DNA of 64,000 nt from Azolla caroliniana (GCA_043228905.1 JBHGNT010000002.1:27404001-27468000); one strand, 5' to 3'; counted from the first letter of the stretch, positions 34,408-47,491 are shown. Translations and numbers: made by a program. Notes: generated by a model from the letters alone, not told the origin.

Positions 34408-37400
34408 GATTATAATAGATGATGATGTACATATATAAATAGATAGATTATGATGCTACATGATGATGGACATGGTCATGGATGGCATCCAACACATGCA
34501 CATGGGCCATGGCTACCGTGTTTTGTGTTCTGTTATGCTTCTATAGTCTCGTCTCGTCTCGTCTTTCTGTTCGGCGGAAATATTCATGAGATGTCAATGA
34601 GCAAGTTATAGCTCTGCCCAATCCAGCTTCACCCACATTGCCTTATTAAGTTGTGGGTTGCTAGTGCCAAGCTCTTGTGTTTGTGTTGCTCGGATTGTTT
34701 TTGTCTTTTGTATGTTAAATACGTGGTGCGTCTGTTTTGTCTCTATGTCAAGTATTTGTTTTGCAACCTCTGATTGTCACTTAAGCTATATTGCTAGTGA
34801 ATGATGGCACAAGTTTTAACATGGCAAGCATGGATATATGTATGTCTTCATGTTTGCATACAACTTTATAAATTTCGCAATCTCTTATCTCACGATGTCT
34901 AGAGTATGAGAAATGGACAACACGGGCTACAAGGACATAAATTTGCAACAATTGCGAGTTAATGAAGGCTAAAGGTCCATTGGTTAGATGGCCTCTATTT
35001 GTGAGATAGACCTTAGATTTTGTACTTATACAACAACCTACCCACCCCTTCATTCTTCATTCTTCATTCTTTGTGACATGGATCCTTATTTTCCTCTCCG
35101 AATAATGGTGGTCAATCAAGGGTCCCTTGGATAGATGCATTTGGATGGGAATGTCCTTGACATAGCCTATTTGCATGAAGGTTTGGTTGCCCTCTCTATA
35201 ATCCTTCACATGAAGTGTGATTGTTTCTTTACCATTCGTCTCTCCACATGGAAACCAATGTATGTGGTAGGAGTTCGAGGATGCATGGCCCTCACCTCAA
35301 CCAGGGGCATAAATGGCTAGGTAGTAAGTTAAACTCTAGCCTTCATTCACTCTTCACATGTTTATTCATTGTTAGCGTTCCCTTAAACGGCAATGTTATG
35401 CTTTCACTCTATGTATAAATTGCGTAAAATATGGCATTGTACATGACGATGTCAATGTTGTAAAAACTAACCAAATACTAGTTAGTGCACATGAACTAAA
35501 CTTTGAAAAATATGGTGGCATTTTTCAGTTAATATTTCACGAAGCTTATTGCCTTGATATTTGAACACATTCCATAAGCTTTACCCCCACACCATATATG
35601 ACACCATAGTGAACTAAATTGTAGTATTGTTTTCGTGGTGTGATCAAGAATGTATTGTCTTGTTATGTCATACAATTGATTACAATAATGGAGTACTGGA
35701 GTTCCCTCAAAAATCATATAGGTTGTGCTAGCAAAGGAACTTGCATTGAAGCATGACATTGCTTTATGTATCCTTAACTGGCATGCATGTAGAAGCTCCC
35801 AATATCAAACACTTATAAACAAGTCCACCTTGACTCTATGTTCCATAAAGCAAGTACTTTTGTTCACAATAAGTCAATTGGACGTATTTGGTAAATAGGA
35901 AATTAGTGCAACCATCACGTGTAGAAAACTGGGGGCAATAGTTGAACTCTAGAATTGTTGCGTATGGTCCCATTTTTTTATCCAAAATTTGAGCATTTCA
36001 ATATGAACTTTCAAAATTTTGAACTTGTGGTTTTGAGAATTTCTATAAAGGGAATCCATTTTCATAGAACTAATTGTAGGCACAAACAATTCTTAGGTAT
36101 TATCTCAAGATTAAAAATAGTATATTAGCATTTTGTCTTATGATTAACATAACAAGCAACACTTCCGTTTTCAACCCTTGGGTTGTGAGAAGGAGATAGA
36201 AGTGATTATGAAAGCCTTGTTTTTAGATGCATTTCATCACTCTGCAATGTGCAAATTCTTTAATCATTATTAAATAGAACAATGTTAAATCTCTATTGTG
36301 ATTAATAAAGTGAAAATGTAATATTTTGGTCCATTGAGTCGTGGAAACTAAACTTATAAAGCCTTGTTAATATGTATGACTATGTTTTAATGTGCATGAG
36401 AATGAAAGGAGATAACTTTGTGAATTTATAATCTAGCTATTTGTAGATATAATAGTAATTTAATTGGATTGTGATAACTATAATGTTTTATGTGATATGG
36501 AATGACAATGCTTTGAACTCGTGCTAAGACGAAATGCCTTGTTAAATGCGTTCTCCTAATTCCCTACTATTTGAGAATATTCACTGACCTTAAAACTACT
36601 TTTCTCAACCAATTGATTAAACCTTGCTCTTGTTGTCCAAAACAATATGATAGTTCCACATACCATGCCAATGTTGATGTTATGATCATCAAGAGGTGGG
36701 TTGTAAGTTTGTGTGGTTGAGAGATTGTATTGATTGTAAGATTGAGGGATTGTATTGTATTGTAAATTTCTTCGTGACATCGAACAATCTTGAGACTTGT
36801 CCAACTATAAAGTCCTTAGAGTCTGCACATATAATTATTGCATTGTAATGTATAATATATAAGGGGATGGGAGCTCCCCACACATAATCTCAAATAGACA
36901 AATGTAAGTCATGGTGATGTTAATTCATTACTTTCCTATCTAGCTTCGTGGTTTTGTCCAACCATTTGTCTCTTTGCTCCGCAACTCTCTTTGATTCCCC
37001 TATGTTCCTCATCTCTCTCACCTTGAGCCATTGGGTTGCGTCTAACCTCCTCACTTATCCTGACTTTACGCATTTTATTCCCCTCCTAAGTTTTCATCTA
37101 TCTAGATCCTCCTAATTGAACTCACTCAACCTCTTCCAACTATCCATTGATTTGTTTATGATCCTTTATTGATCCACCATGTTTGTTCATGCCCTTCCGT
37201 TTTGCATGCCCTCCATCATGGTCCTCTATTTTTTTTTCATGAAAATATATTCTTCATTGGTATTAGAATTACAGTGAGTGGCCAAAGGCCTTATACAAAA
37301 TAGTCTAATATTACATATCACCATAGTCATTATCATCTAATTTATGTTGTAGTTTGACTTATTCTGAAACCTACGTGCAACAATGACTAACAACTCGTTC

Positions 37401-38724
37401 TATATCAATGCTCCAACCATTTTCTAGTTCGATGTTGTGCCAAAATCCACTAGCTCTTTCTAGGCCAATTCTCCATTTGTCTCGAGCTCATTCTATGTTG
37501 ATATTCCTTACAAGTTGATGAGCCCTCTCTGGATAGTGATTATGCACCTCAATGTGTTGCATGTGGAACTGGAATATTAGATTTTGTACCAATTGTATAT
37601 TGTTGAGATTTTCATAAATATCTACTTGAATTCATTGAACCCTTTTAGGAATGGGTTCACTTGCAATAATTGTAATGCTCCTTCATGCTAGGCAATGCCA
37701 TGATAGGTTTCTCCTTAATGCCCTAAGAGGTGGCACCACTTTTAGAGTAAAATTCAAAGCTTAATGTAGATCATCAATCCACTAAATTGTCTACCCAATC
37801 AACATTTCTATAGTTAGGTGGGTGTATCAAAACTTCTACTTCATAAAATATTCCACAATTATGAAAATATTGTTGTTGTTGTTGTGTGTGTGTGTGTGTT
37901 GAGCCAAAAGCATGGGGGTCCTAAACAAGAAGTGTATGCAAATTTCATTAGGAAACATTTGAGGACGGTCACATACATAATGAGATGGAGTCTTAAGTCG
38001 TGTGCATGTGATTCTAATGTTCTTAGAGCTCAATAATATTTAAGTAGAAAATTCCAATTTCAAATAAACTAGATGATTAAGCGCCCACAATTACCAAATT
38101 ATAGTATCAAAGGCAATAAGGCAAGAGTGGATTTTACAAAGAAGGCTAGTAATATTATGACCTATAATTACATAAATTTAAGCCACACTTGGTGTTTTGG
38201 GACATTTCCCTAATTTATTCTTTTGCACTCTCTTTTGTATCGCCCTTCTATTTCACATTTAGGCTTGTTTAATTACAAATCCTTCATCCTCAAAGGTTAG
38301 GATGTCATTTTCAAAACGGTGAATTGATTTGCTAAGATGCCACATTTCCTTTTACTCAATAGTAAGGAAACAACAAATTTGGTTATGTAAGAAGTATTCA
38401 AGTGTCATGGTTTTCTAGATAACATTATCCATGATTATGGCTTGCACATCTCAAAATTTGGAAGCATTTGTTCTCAATATACTCACAATCTCTACCAAAG
38501 TCTGCTTGAGCTATCAAGACAAAATGTCAATCCAAATGAGTGTATGGATTATATGTCACAATCTTATCTCTTATGTTTCATCATATATCAATAGGGCAAT
38601 TAGGTATCAAACACAAATCATCCCCCTCATTAAACCGGTTTACGGTTTAGGGTCTATTAATGTTGTTATGATAATCACATTCAATTCTACAATATTCGAA
38701 GTGAGATTCCTTGCCATTTGCATG

Positions 38725-39182
38725 TGTCAGGCCCAAAGTTAGGAACGAGTTTTAAAATGAAGAAGAGAATGAGATCGCGAAAGATATGAGAGAGATAAGA
38801 AGAATTTGATAATGTATTAACAATGAGAGCAATGTTTACAAGAATATGCCGAAGACTGGCGTTGAACCATAATGGTTCATCAATAGTCAAATACATGTTT
38901 ATATAGCATGGTTTGGATACATGCATGCTCGCCACATCATAGGCACGCATGATTGCCACTTGGCATTCATGCAAGCATGCCCCTTGGCAATCATGCGTTA
39001 GCCTATGCAAGGTGGCGACATTTCAATAATATTATTATATGTATTTCCTATTGATATAATAGAATTTATTATTTAATATATACAATATGATGTATCCTAA
39101 TGGATGGGGTTGTATGCCTTCTTTGAGGAGGTCGTGGGTTCAAATCACCATAAAGCTTATTGGGTTTTGTATACACATGACA
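38725..39182 (-). repeat. 3' LTR of the chromovirus (458 bp)
   Basis: Begins TGTCAGGCCC and ends CACATGACA as read on the plus strand. It matches the copy at 44209-44665 along its whole length. Confidence 0.92.
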
Positions 39183-39489
39183 CCATCCCCCTCCTTTGAC
39201 GACGAGTACTTGGCTTATATGGATATTGGCAATGAAATTCAGCCACCAAGTCAGAGGCATTATCAAGGTTCTCAGTTGGCTCCCAAGTACGATCATTTGG
39301 TGTATATCCTAACCAATCCACGAGATATTATACACATGACACCATCCTCCTCCTTTGACGACGAGTACTTGGCTTATATGGATATTGGCAATGAAATTCA
39401 GCCACCAAGTCAGAGGCATTATCAAGGTTCTTAGTTGGCTCCCAAGTACGATCATTTGGTGTATATCCTAACCAATCCACGAGATATTA
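39172..39489 (-). repeat. 159-bp tandem duplication spanning LTR edge, polypurine tract and chromodomain end
   Basis: Copies at 39172-39330 and 39331-39489 are almost identical. Each contains 11 bases of the LTR edge (TACACATGACA), the polypurine tract and the decayed end of the chromodomain frame. Confidence 0.92.
39183..39197 (-). other. Polypurine tract of the chromovirus
   Basis: On the element strand AAAGGAGGGGGATGG directly precedes the 3' LTR start TGTCATG. This is the expected place for the plus-strand primer. A second copy lies at 39342-39356 in the duplication. Confidence 0.75.
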
Positions 39490-42400
39490 TCTTGGAGTCC
39501 AAAATAGCTTTGACTTCAAATTCTGGGCCATCAACAAGTTGAACTGGAGGTGGGGGTAGAACAACCCGATTTGGAATGGAACTACCAATGTAGGGTTCCA
39601 ACAATGAGACATGAAATGCCGGATGTAGATGCATCTATGGAGGTACATCAAGGCGGAATGCAACATCATTAATCTGATTGGAGATAATAAATGGACCAAG
39701 TCGTTGATAATCCAGCTTGTCACAAGGTTTAGTAGTCTTCACATTACGTCGTATTAACCATACACGATCCCCAATTCGAAACTTCGGTTCCTTTGGTGAA
39801 GAGTCAAGACGGTGACGATCTGCGGTTTTTTTGTGTGTGGCTTGAGCAGTTTGCAAATGTTGAGAAAGTGCAACATGCACATCTTGGAGTTGACGCAGAC
39901 GATCTTCAACAACATGATTTTTCGAGATTTCTGGATGTTCCATCATTGTCCAACAAGGATGATATCCTATCTTTGCAAAAAACGGAATATACCATGTTGA
40001 GGAATGAACTAAATTATTGTATGCAAACTCTACAAAGTGCAAAAAATCCACCCAATCATCCTGTTGGTAATTGATGAAACACCGAAGATATTGCTCTAAT
40101 GTTTGACTCGTCTGCTCGGTTTGACCGTCACTTTGTGGATGATAGCTTGACGAAAGTTTATAGGAAATTTTGAGCATCTCAAGCAAGTGTTTCTAGAATT
40201 TTGAGATGAATTGTGGGCCACGATCACTAATGATGTCATTCGGAAGACCGTGAAGCCGAAATACTTCTTTCATAACGATGTCTACAGTTTCTTTACTGTT
40301 GATGGTTTTCGTGCATGGAAGAAAATGCGCCATCTTTGTGAATCAATCTACTATAGTGAGAATAGCATCAAAACTCTTCGAAATTGGAATATTTGTAATA
40401 AAAACCATCGAGATGGATTTCCATGGACCAATAGGAATTGGCAATGGTTGTAACAACCCATATGGTCGATGTCGTGGAATCTTTGACCGACAACACACAT
40501 CACAACTACGAACATAATCTTCAATAAACTCTCGAAGGTGAGGCCACCAATAGTTTCGAGAAACTAGCTCCAAAGTTTTGTGGATTCCAAAGTGCCCGGC
40601 CATTGGGTTGTCGTGACAATATTGCATTACTTGAAGTCGAGACGAACCATTTGGGACATACAAAAGAGTGTTGCGAAAAAGTAAACCATTATCCCATTTA
40701 AACTGGTTATAATCTTTACGAGGATTCATGGAGCTTGAAGAAGAAGCGCGATCTGAAATTATATGATTCAATACATCTTGAGAAAATTCATCAGAAATGA
40801 TAGTTGTTTGGATTGCATCAAGAAGATTTGAATCTTCAAATGCTTGAGAGACATTAATAGTTAATAGTCGTAACCGATTAGGCCCCAAGACGATTTGTTT
40901 TTGTTGATCAAATGTGGGCTCTCCTGGTTGTGGAGCCAAATAAGATCGTCGTGAGAGAGCATCTGCCTTTCCTTGTTGTACTCCTGGGTGATATGTGATG
41001 ACGAAGTCAAAACGCGTTAGAAACTGTGCCCAACGAGCTTGGCGACGACTCAAGACTCTAGCACTTTGAAAGTATGTGAGGTTTTTATGATCATTGTAAA
41101 CAATGATTTGGTGGGGAGAACCTTCTAAGAAATGTATCCAATGTTCAAATAAGTCTATAATGGCTAGAAGCTCTTTGTCATGAATCTCGTAATTGATCTC
41201 TGCAGCTTCGAATTTGCGTGAATGGAAAGCAATTGGATGTAGCTTCCCATCATCTCCTATCTGTGACAAGATACTTCCTAGTGCAAAATCAAACACATCC
41301 GTCTCGATGATAAACGGTTTTTCTAGGTCAGCATGAAGTAGAATTGGAGCAGAAGTGAATGCGCTCTTTAGGCTTTCAAAAGCTTTGGTTGCACTAGAAC
41401 TCCATGTGAATGACTTGTTCTTTCGTGTAAGCTCTATGAGAGGCATCACAATGTTTGAATAATTCTTGATAAATTTGCGGTAAAAATTCGCAAATCCTAA
41501 GAAACATTGAACATCACGCACTGAACGAGGTGGTTGCTAGTTTAGAATTGTCTGAACCTTAGACGGATCCATAGATATACCTTGTTGTGAAACCATATAC
41601 CCCAGAAACTCCACGTGGTTTTGATCAAAGCTACATTTCTCAACTTTGGCATAGAGCCCATATTCTCGTAATTGTTGGAAGACTTGGCGGACATGTATGG
41701 CATGCTCTTCTTGAGTTTTCGAGTAGATCAAGATGTCATCAAGATATACTATGGTGAATGAATCCAAAAAATCGCGGAAAATATCATTCGCCATGTGTTG
41801 AAAAACTGCGGGCGCATTCGTGAGAACAAAAGGCATAACTGTGTACTCGAAATGTCCGTATCGAGTACAAAATGTTGTCTTCCATTCATCTCCTGGACGT
41901 ATCCGAACAAGGTTATATGCACCTCGAAGATCTAGCTTCGTGAAAACTTTCGCTCCACTAAGACGCTCTAGTAAACTCGAAATCAAGGGTAGAACATATC
42001 TATTTCGAACTGTGATTTTGTTTAGACCTCGATAGTCCATGACCAGTCGTAGAGATCCATCTTTCTTCTTGACAAAGAAGATGGGTGCACCAACAGGGCT
42101 TTTAGAATGTCGAATGAATCCATTTTCTAAGTGCTCGTCTATATGCTCTCGAAGGGCCTTGAGTTCGGAAGGTGATAGATTATATATTGGGCCCCATGGT
42201 GGCTCTTTCCCAGGTTGTAGATCGATAGGAGAATCATAAGGCCGATGGTTTGGGAGAGAACTATCTTTAGCTTTGTTGAAGATGTCTTCAAAATCCAAGT
42301 ACTTGGTAGGGAGGGGAGTACTTGCCCCTTGTGAGCTAGAGGATGGGTTTGCTATTACTGCAAAGACAAACATTTCATTTGTTTGCCCGTCTTCTCGTAA

Positions 42401-42900
42401 TTTTTGTAGAGAGATGGGCGAGATTTGGTGAGGCTTTGAATCTTGGTTGGTAGTAACAAGGTAGTTGGATTCAGGTTTCTGTTGGAAATCATTGATTGTT
42501 CGATTTCTCCAGTCAATTTTAGGATTGTGGAGTTCAAACCAAGGATAACCGAATGCTCAAGGCTACTAATTGTATTGAAGGAAATCATACAAACAAAGCT
42601 ACCAAGAACTACTCGAATTGGCTCAAATTCTTCAACTATATTCCCGGATGAAATAGGGCGACCATCAATGACTACAACAGATGCATGGCAAGGGAGGTTT
42701 TTCAATATGATTTTCTCGGATAAAGCAAATACTTTGTCCATAAAACAAGAGTTGGCTCCTAAATCTAAGAGAGCAGAGGCAAGAACTCGACGACACCTAG
42801 AAGTGCTAAGCTCAACTTGTGCTAAAAAAACTTTGCTAATGTGATTCGATAAAATGGAACCACTACTTGGGATTGACTTTACATATTCAGGATTGTCCAA
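39431..42900 (-). pseudogene. Chromovirus pol (protease-RT-RNase H-integrase-chromodomain), broken
   Basis: Protease region 42355-42900 has DLGA where retropepsins have D(S/T)GA. Reverse transcriptase (41537-42373) keeps KLDLRGAYNL and YLDD (about 41735-41746). RNase H and the integrase zinc domain (H-H-C-C, ending RSCDVCCRSK) lie in 40343-41521. The integrase core reads SISMVFI where a catalytic Asp is expected in place of Val; DRG and the final Glu region remain. The C-terminal chromodomain (EVKAILDSKII...) carries stops. Nonsense codons interrupt one continuous frame at 41537, 40343, 40193, 39452 and 39431. A frameshift separates protease from RT. No functional product is possible. Confidence 0.88.
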
Positions 42901-42926
42901 CCAAATGGCTCTGATTTTGGTTGGAC

Positions 42927-44064
42927 TTAATCGTTTAATATTTCATAAAGTTGACTCGAGACTTCAAAACTATTGGACTGCCCATGACATGTGGGACTAC
43001 TAGGGCTAGACGATCTAACTAGAGAATTAAAATGAAGATTCTCACTAATACTTACTTGATTTACTTGTCGTTTTGGCCTATGTGGGCATGTGATCGCGAT
43101 GTGTCCTGGACCACCACAATACAAACATAGACGGTTTGCTCGACGTCTTTGCTTCTCAACTTCAGATAAAGGCCCTCGACGACATGTTATATCGATCTCC
43201 ATTGGACTTGGACCACCTGATGGAATCATGTGTGAAGTTTGGGTAGTGCTCGTAGGTGTCGAGGCTACTACCGAAGCATATGTTCAATCTGTTCTTGGTC
43301 GTGACATTAATTGACGCTCCGAACGTCGCTCGAATAAGCAGTTGTCACATCGCACTGCACGACTTATCGCTTCTGTAAGTGATCTTGGATCTTCATGAAA
43401 AGTTAATAGCAAATCCTTTACATCATTTCTTAGTCCATAGCGAAATTGATCCATTAAGATTTCTTCATCCCACGGAATATCACAAGCTAGGAGGCGGAAA
43501 TCTGTGCCATAGGCAGAGGCAAGACGGTCCCCTTGACGAAGTCTTCAAATCTTGTTAATCGATGTTCTAACACAATCAGTGTCTCCAAAGTTTGCTGGAA
43601 ATTCCCTAATAAAACCTTCGAAGTCTTGGAGAAGAGGAGACTTCTTTTCTAGAAGTGGTGCAAACCACGCTAATGCAGTTCCTGTTAAGAGGGTCCTAAC
43701 TAGTCCAACTTGAGCTGCATCAGTCGGATACCTATTAGGGTGCATATGAATTACTAGACATACTTGGTTTAGAAACCCCTTGAAACTGTGATTGATTACC
43801 ATCGAACTTCCCAGGCAAACAAATCTTCGGTTCTTTGGGAGAGGTTTGTTGCATTGAAGCTTGTTGATGAAGAGACCGCAATGTTGTTTCGAGTTGCAAT
43901 ACACGTGTCGATAACTCATCATATTGTTGTGCCTTTTCTATGCTTACTTGTTGCAAATCTCCAAGCAATCGTTGATTCTCTTGTTCTAACGCCACAAACT
44001 TATTTGCGAGATGCTCTAGTTCAGAGACGACTCGAACATACTCTTGCTTGCTAACTGACTCCAT
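42927..44064 (-). pseudogene. Chromovirus gag, broken
   Basis: Structural polyprotein that packages element RNA. It starts at an ATG at 44062-44064 (MESVSKQEY) with a heptad-like N-terminus. It then shows a capsid-like core (TLLTGTALAWFAPLLEK, then RLRQGDRLASAYGTDFRLLA, then MDQFRYGLRNDV) and a CCHC zinc knuckle CLYCGGPGHIAITC at 43086-43127. A frameshift lies between about 43735 and 43922. In-frame stops occur at 43545-43547 and 43284-43286. A further frame change separates it from the protease region. Confidence 0.85.
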
Positions 44065-44208
44065 GGAGAGGATAACGTTTGGCAAGATTTTCAAGGAGAA
44101 GGAAGGAAGGAGGAGAGAGTGAAAGAGACACAGAAAGAGAGGGAGAGGGAGAGAGAGAGAGAGAGAGCAAGGAAGAAAGAGAGAAGGTAGGAAAATTCTG
44201 GTTCATAC

Positions 44209-44665
44209 TATTAGGCCCAAAGTTAGGAACGAGTTTTAAAATGAAGAAGAGAATGAGAAGCGAAAGATATGAGAGAGATAAGAAGAATTTGATAATGTAT
44301 TAACAACGAGAGCAATGTTTACAAGAATATGCCGAAGACTAGCGTTGAACCATAACGGTTCATCAATAGTCAAATACATGTTTATATAGCATGGTTTGGA
44401 TACATGCATGCTCGCCACCTCATAGGCACGCATGATCGCCACTTGGCATTCATGCAAGCATGCCCCTTGGCAATCATGCGTTAGCCTATGCAAGGTGGCG
44501 ACATTTCAATAATATTATTATATGTATTTCTTATTGATATAATAGAATTTATTATTTAATATATACAATATGATGTATCCTAATGGATGGGGTTGTATGT
44601 CTTCTTTGAGGAGGTCATGGGTTTGAATCACCATAAAGCTTATTGGGTTTTGTATACACATGACA
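44209..44665 (-). repeat. 5' LTR of the chromovirus (457 bp)
   Basis: Its inner end reads TATTAGGCCC on the plus strand where the other LTR has TGTCAGGCCC: two transitions that destroy the terminal dinucleotide. The sequence next to it on the element strand (TAGTATGAACC) could be a decayed primer-binding site for initiator tRNA-Met. Confidence 0.9.
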
Positions 44666-46606
44666 ACATGGTGACCAACCTCACATAAGTTCATTACATA
44701 TCATCGTTGCCTCGATTCCTCACTGGAGACATCAAACTTTTGGGAATACCATAAGGCCATGTGACAATTAGATTATCACCCTTTTAAACCATTCGTTATC
44801 TCTTCCCAAATGAGATATACCAAGTGTGACAAGTTAGATTATCAACCTCTTGGACCTTGGTCCCTTTTGGTTTAGATATCCCTTCACATATGTGTCTCAA
44901 CCTAGTGTTCCATGCTTCCATTAATATGATCATTATGCTTCCATCTCCACGTTGTACTATTATGAAGTTTTCACTCTTAAGACTGAAACACTAGAATCTT
45001 AACCATTTTTAAACAATGTTTTAGATTTCCAAGTACTTAGGTAATAAGAACCTCTTAGTTAGACAACACCCCAACTCCACTGAGCAACTCCATCGAACGA
45101 ATAACACTAGAGGAAAAATGTGATTAAGAATGGATATGGAAGCGTAGCATTCCAAAAGGTCTCAATCTAGTCTCTTTCATTAATAAAAATATCATATTCT
45201 ATGTCGTACATAAATGGCAATTTGTTTTTCCTTTTCCTTCTATAAATTATGTAGTAAACACAAAAACGAAGTATACCTCTGATTGAAAGATAATGGGGAA
45301 CTAGCTAACCATAGTTTGAAGGCTCACTTAACCATGCCAACCTATTCATGGGTAACATTTGTCTATGTGGTGAAGCAATCAATTATCACATATATAATTT
45401 GTAGCACAGAGAGTAGGTACACCCCATTCATGTTATGGTACCACTTTAGTTTGATGTGTCATGGATGCTTTGAGTGAAGGGAAACGCGTTACACATATGA
45501 CTTGGTACATACTGCCCACCCCTTTACTCTTCCACTCTGAATAAAATAGAAAATCGACACAGGAAAAATGTGTCCATCTTCCACTGAAAGTGTCTTTTTT
45601 GTTTATTTTTCCTATGCTAAAAATGGCAGCACCAAAGGTTGCTTCTCCTCTTTGTTCATTCATAATTTTTTGTTAGACGAGTTTTCTCCACACAGTGTAT
45701 TACACATAACATTCACATGTCACAATAATGGGTTAAAGTCTTCAACGGTGACAAAATTCAATAGACAGACCACCCAAGTTAAGAATTAAGTGGGATGAGA
45801 TTGCCAAGGCCCATACCTTAACAAAATGAAGTGTCGAATGCCTCCTGCATGTATCAAATGTTTGAGAATAGGCCCCAATCCCTTTTCGCAGTGGCAACTG
45901 TTTGATGGTTAATGCATAGTTGCAACGCTAAATCCGTTCTACTAGGGATAGGACAAAGTTTGTCACCAAATCTGAAGTAGGAACACACACACTATCGGTA
46001 GAGAATCTATCTGTCTATCTCTCTCTGTCTGACACACACACACACAAGACATGCCTCCTGTCCCCTAGACCCTCGTATTCGGAAGAAGCCTACGGGTTCA
46101 TTGTATTCGAACTGCCGTGGACATCATTAATCTATGTAATATGTATGTATGTATATATGTGTATATCTGTCTCTATATCTATCTCTATCTCTATCGAAAG
46201 ATTATATCTACATAATATGTATGTACATATCTATCTCTATATCTAGTTAATACCCCTTCCTCCCTCTTTCACTATAATCCCTTCTGCCTCCTCTGTTTCT
46301 GTCTGTCTGTCTCCCTCTCTCTCTACAACATGGCATGCATGCAAAAGGCGGTGGTTTAATCAGAGAAGCATGAGGACGCAGTCAAAGGCCCCCTTTTTCC
46401 CCCTTAATTGCCCCTTCCATTTCCCTCACCCCTTTTTCTCTCCACCATAGCCGACCTTCCTTCACCGTCTTGTCAAGGCTATAGATTAGATAGATCTCCC
46501 TAATCCTCCCTTCCCTCTTCTTACCTTCCTTATCATCTCCATCTTCTTTCTTGCAGATTCTTCCATTTGGATTGACGGGTTAGGGTTTGGATTTGGATTT
46601 TGGTCT
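44666..46606. other. Intergenic; upstream of the AN1 gene
   Basis: No supported gene. The region 45990-46250 is made of short CT, CA, GTAT and CTAT repeats. The stretch 46380-46600 is C/T-rich and probably contains the AN1 leader. Confidence 0.55.
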
Positions 46607-47491
46607 ATGGCTCGAGAAGGCGTGAACCGAGATCATCAAGAATCTGAAGCTAGATGCCAACAATCTTCTACAGCAGAAGGTCCTGTGGTCTATGCAGATC
46701 TCAATGTCATTTGCACGCCCTCGGAGAAGAATAAGAGCATGAATGGGAAGATGATGAAGATGAAGAATGATTTCTCATCTTCTTCGGATGAAGAGAAGAG
46801 GGTGAAGAATCTGGGGAGTGATGATACCGCCGGTCTTCCATCATCTTTAATCTTTGGCTCCTCACAGGAGTTTCTTAGAAGATCAGAATGTTTGTCTACT
46901 TCCCTAGACATCTCGGCCTGCAGTTCACATGGCATCACAGTTCCATCCTTCGAGGTTAGCTTTTGTGGGAAGCCTTCATCTGATAACAACATGTTTGGGC
47001 CCCTGCCGCAAGAGCCAGATGTCAGGGCGGACATTCTGTGCTCTGAATGTTCAGAAACCTCAGGTACCACAGCTTCTAGTTCTGGTTTGAGTTATTATGA
47101 CGGGGATTCCTCATCCTTTGATGACATTGCCCATGTGCCACAAGCACATGATGCATGTAGCGCTCCGGATCCCTTCAATACAGTGTCTCAAGGGCATAGT
47201 CTTACAAATTCATCGTCCGAGTTGAAGGCTTCTTCTGATACTGGCTTTTTGCCACAAAAGCCTGATGTTCGATCGGGCATCCCCCCACAAAAGCCTGGCC
47301 CTGCTCGCTGCCTTTGTTGTCGAAAGAAGCTCGGCCTCCTCGGGTTCAAGTGCAGATGTGGTGATCTCTTTTGCGCTTTGCATCGCTACTCGGATAAGCA
47401 TAATTGTAGATTCGATTATAGAACGGCAGCCAAAGAAGCCATAGCTAAGGCAAATCCGGTGGTGAAAGCACCCAAGATTTGGAAACTTTGA
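46607..47491 (+). CDS. AN1-type zinc-finger protein (stress-associated protein-like), no A20 finger
   Basis: Intronless, 294 aa. The C-terminal 60 residues are a canonical AN1 finger: C-x2-C (CLCC), then C-x-C-x4-C-x2-H-x5-H-x-C across [20 protein letters not shown]. The conserved tail [20 protein letters not shown] follows, as in plant SAP proteins, which act in abiotic-stress signalling and ubiquitin-related functions. Typical SAPs are about 150-200 aa with an A20 finger before AN1. Here the first about 230 residues have no A20 Cys pattern and are Ser/Asp/Pro-rich, probably disordered. A short repeat ([17 protein letters not shown]) precedes the finger, and a related [10 protein letters not shown] lies about 90 residues earlier. 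The ATG at 46607 follows a pyrimidine-rich leader. The function of the N-terminus is unknown. Confidence 0.88.
   Translation: MAREGVNRDHQESEARCQQSSTAEGPVVYADLNVICTPSEKNKSMNGKMMKMKNDFSSSSDEEKRVKNLGSDDTAGLPSSLIFGSSQEFLRRSECLSTSLDISACSSHGITVPSFEVSFCGKPSSDNNMFGPLPQEPDVRADILCSECSETSGTTASSSGLSYYDGDSSSFDDIAHVPQAHDACSAPDPFNTVSQGHSLTNSSSELKASSDTGFLPQKPDVRSGIPPQKPGPARCLCCRKKLGLLGFKCRCGDLFCALHRYSDKHNCRFDYRTAAKEAIAKANPVVKAPKIWKL

Larger units (their letters stand above)
32679..38724. other. Upstream region of the TPX2-like gene and long intergenic stretch
   Basis: The first about 1.2 kb probably holds the leader exon, leader intron and promoter of the TPX2-like gene. The rest is AT-rich with no supported gene. 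Short repeats are a (CT)n tract at 33750-33816, a (GA)n tract at 34101-34134, GAT-rich repeats at 34281-34407 and a GTT/GT run at 37870-37899. Confidence 0.55.
38725..44665 (-). mobile_element. Ty3/Gypsy LTR retrotransposon (chromovirus type), full-length but inactive
   Basis: The element reads right to left: 5' LTR (44209-44665), gag, protease, reverse transcriptase, RNase H, integrase, chromodomain remnant, polypurine tract, 3' LTR (38725-39182). The left LTR has terminal TGTCA...TGACA inverted repeats. The flanks GCATG (38720-38724) and ACATG (44666-44670) look like a 5-bp target duplication with one change. The LTRs differ at roughly 14 of 458 positions by my count, so the insertion is not recent. 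The coding region has several frameshifts and stops and cannot make its proteins. Confidence 0.92.

Noticed and set aside
34226-34432. Poly-His and poly-Asp frames
   Set aside because: Products of the GAT trinucleotide repeat, not genes.
39135-39160. tRNA-like B box (GGGTTCAAATCACC) suggesting a SINE
   Set aside because: The sequence is inside the LTR and occurs in both LTR copies at the same position. No matching A box at the right distance was found.
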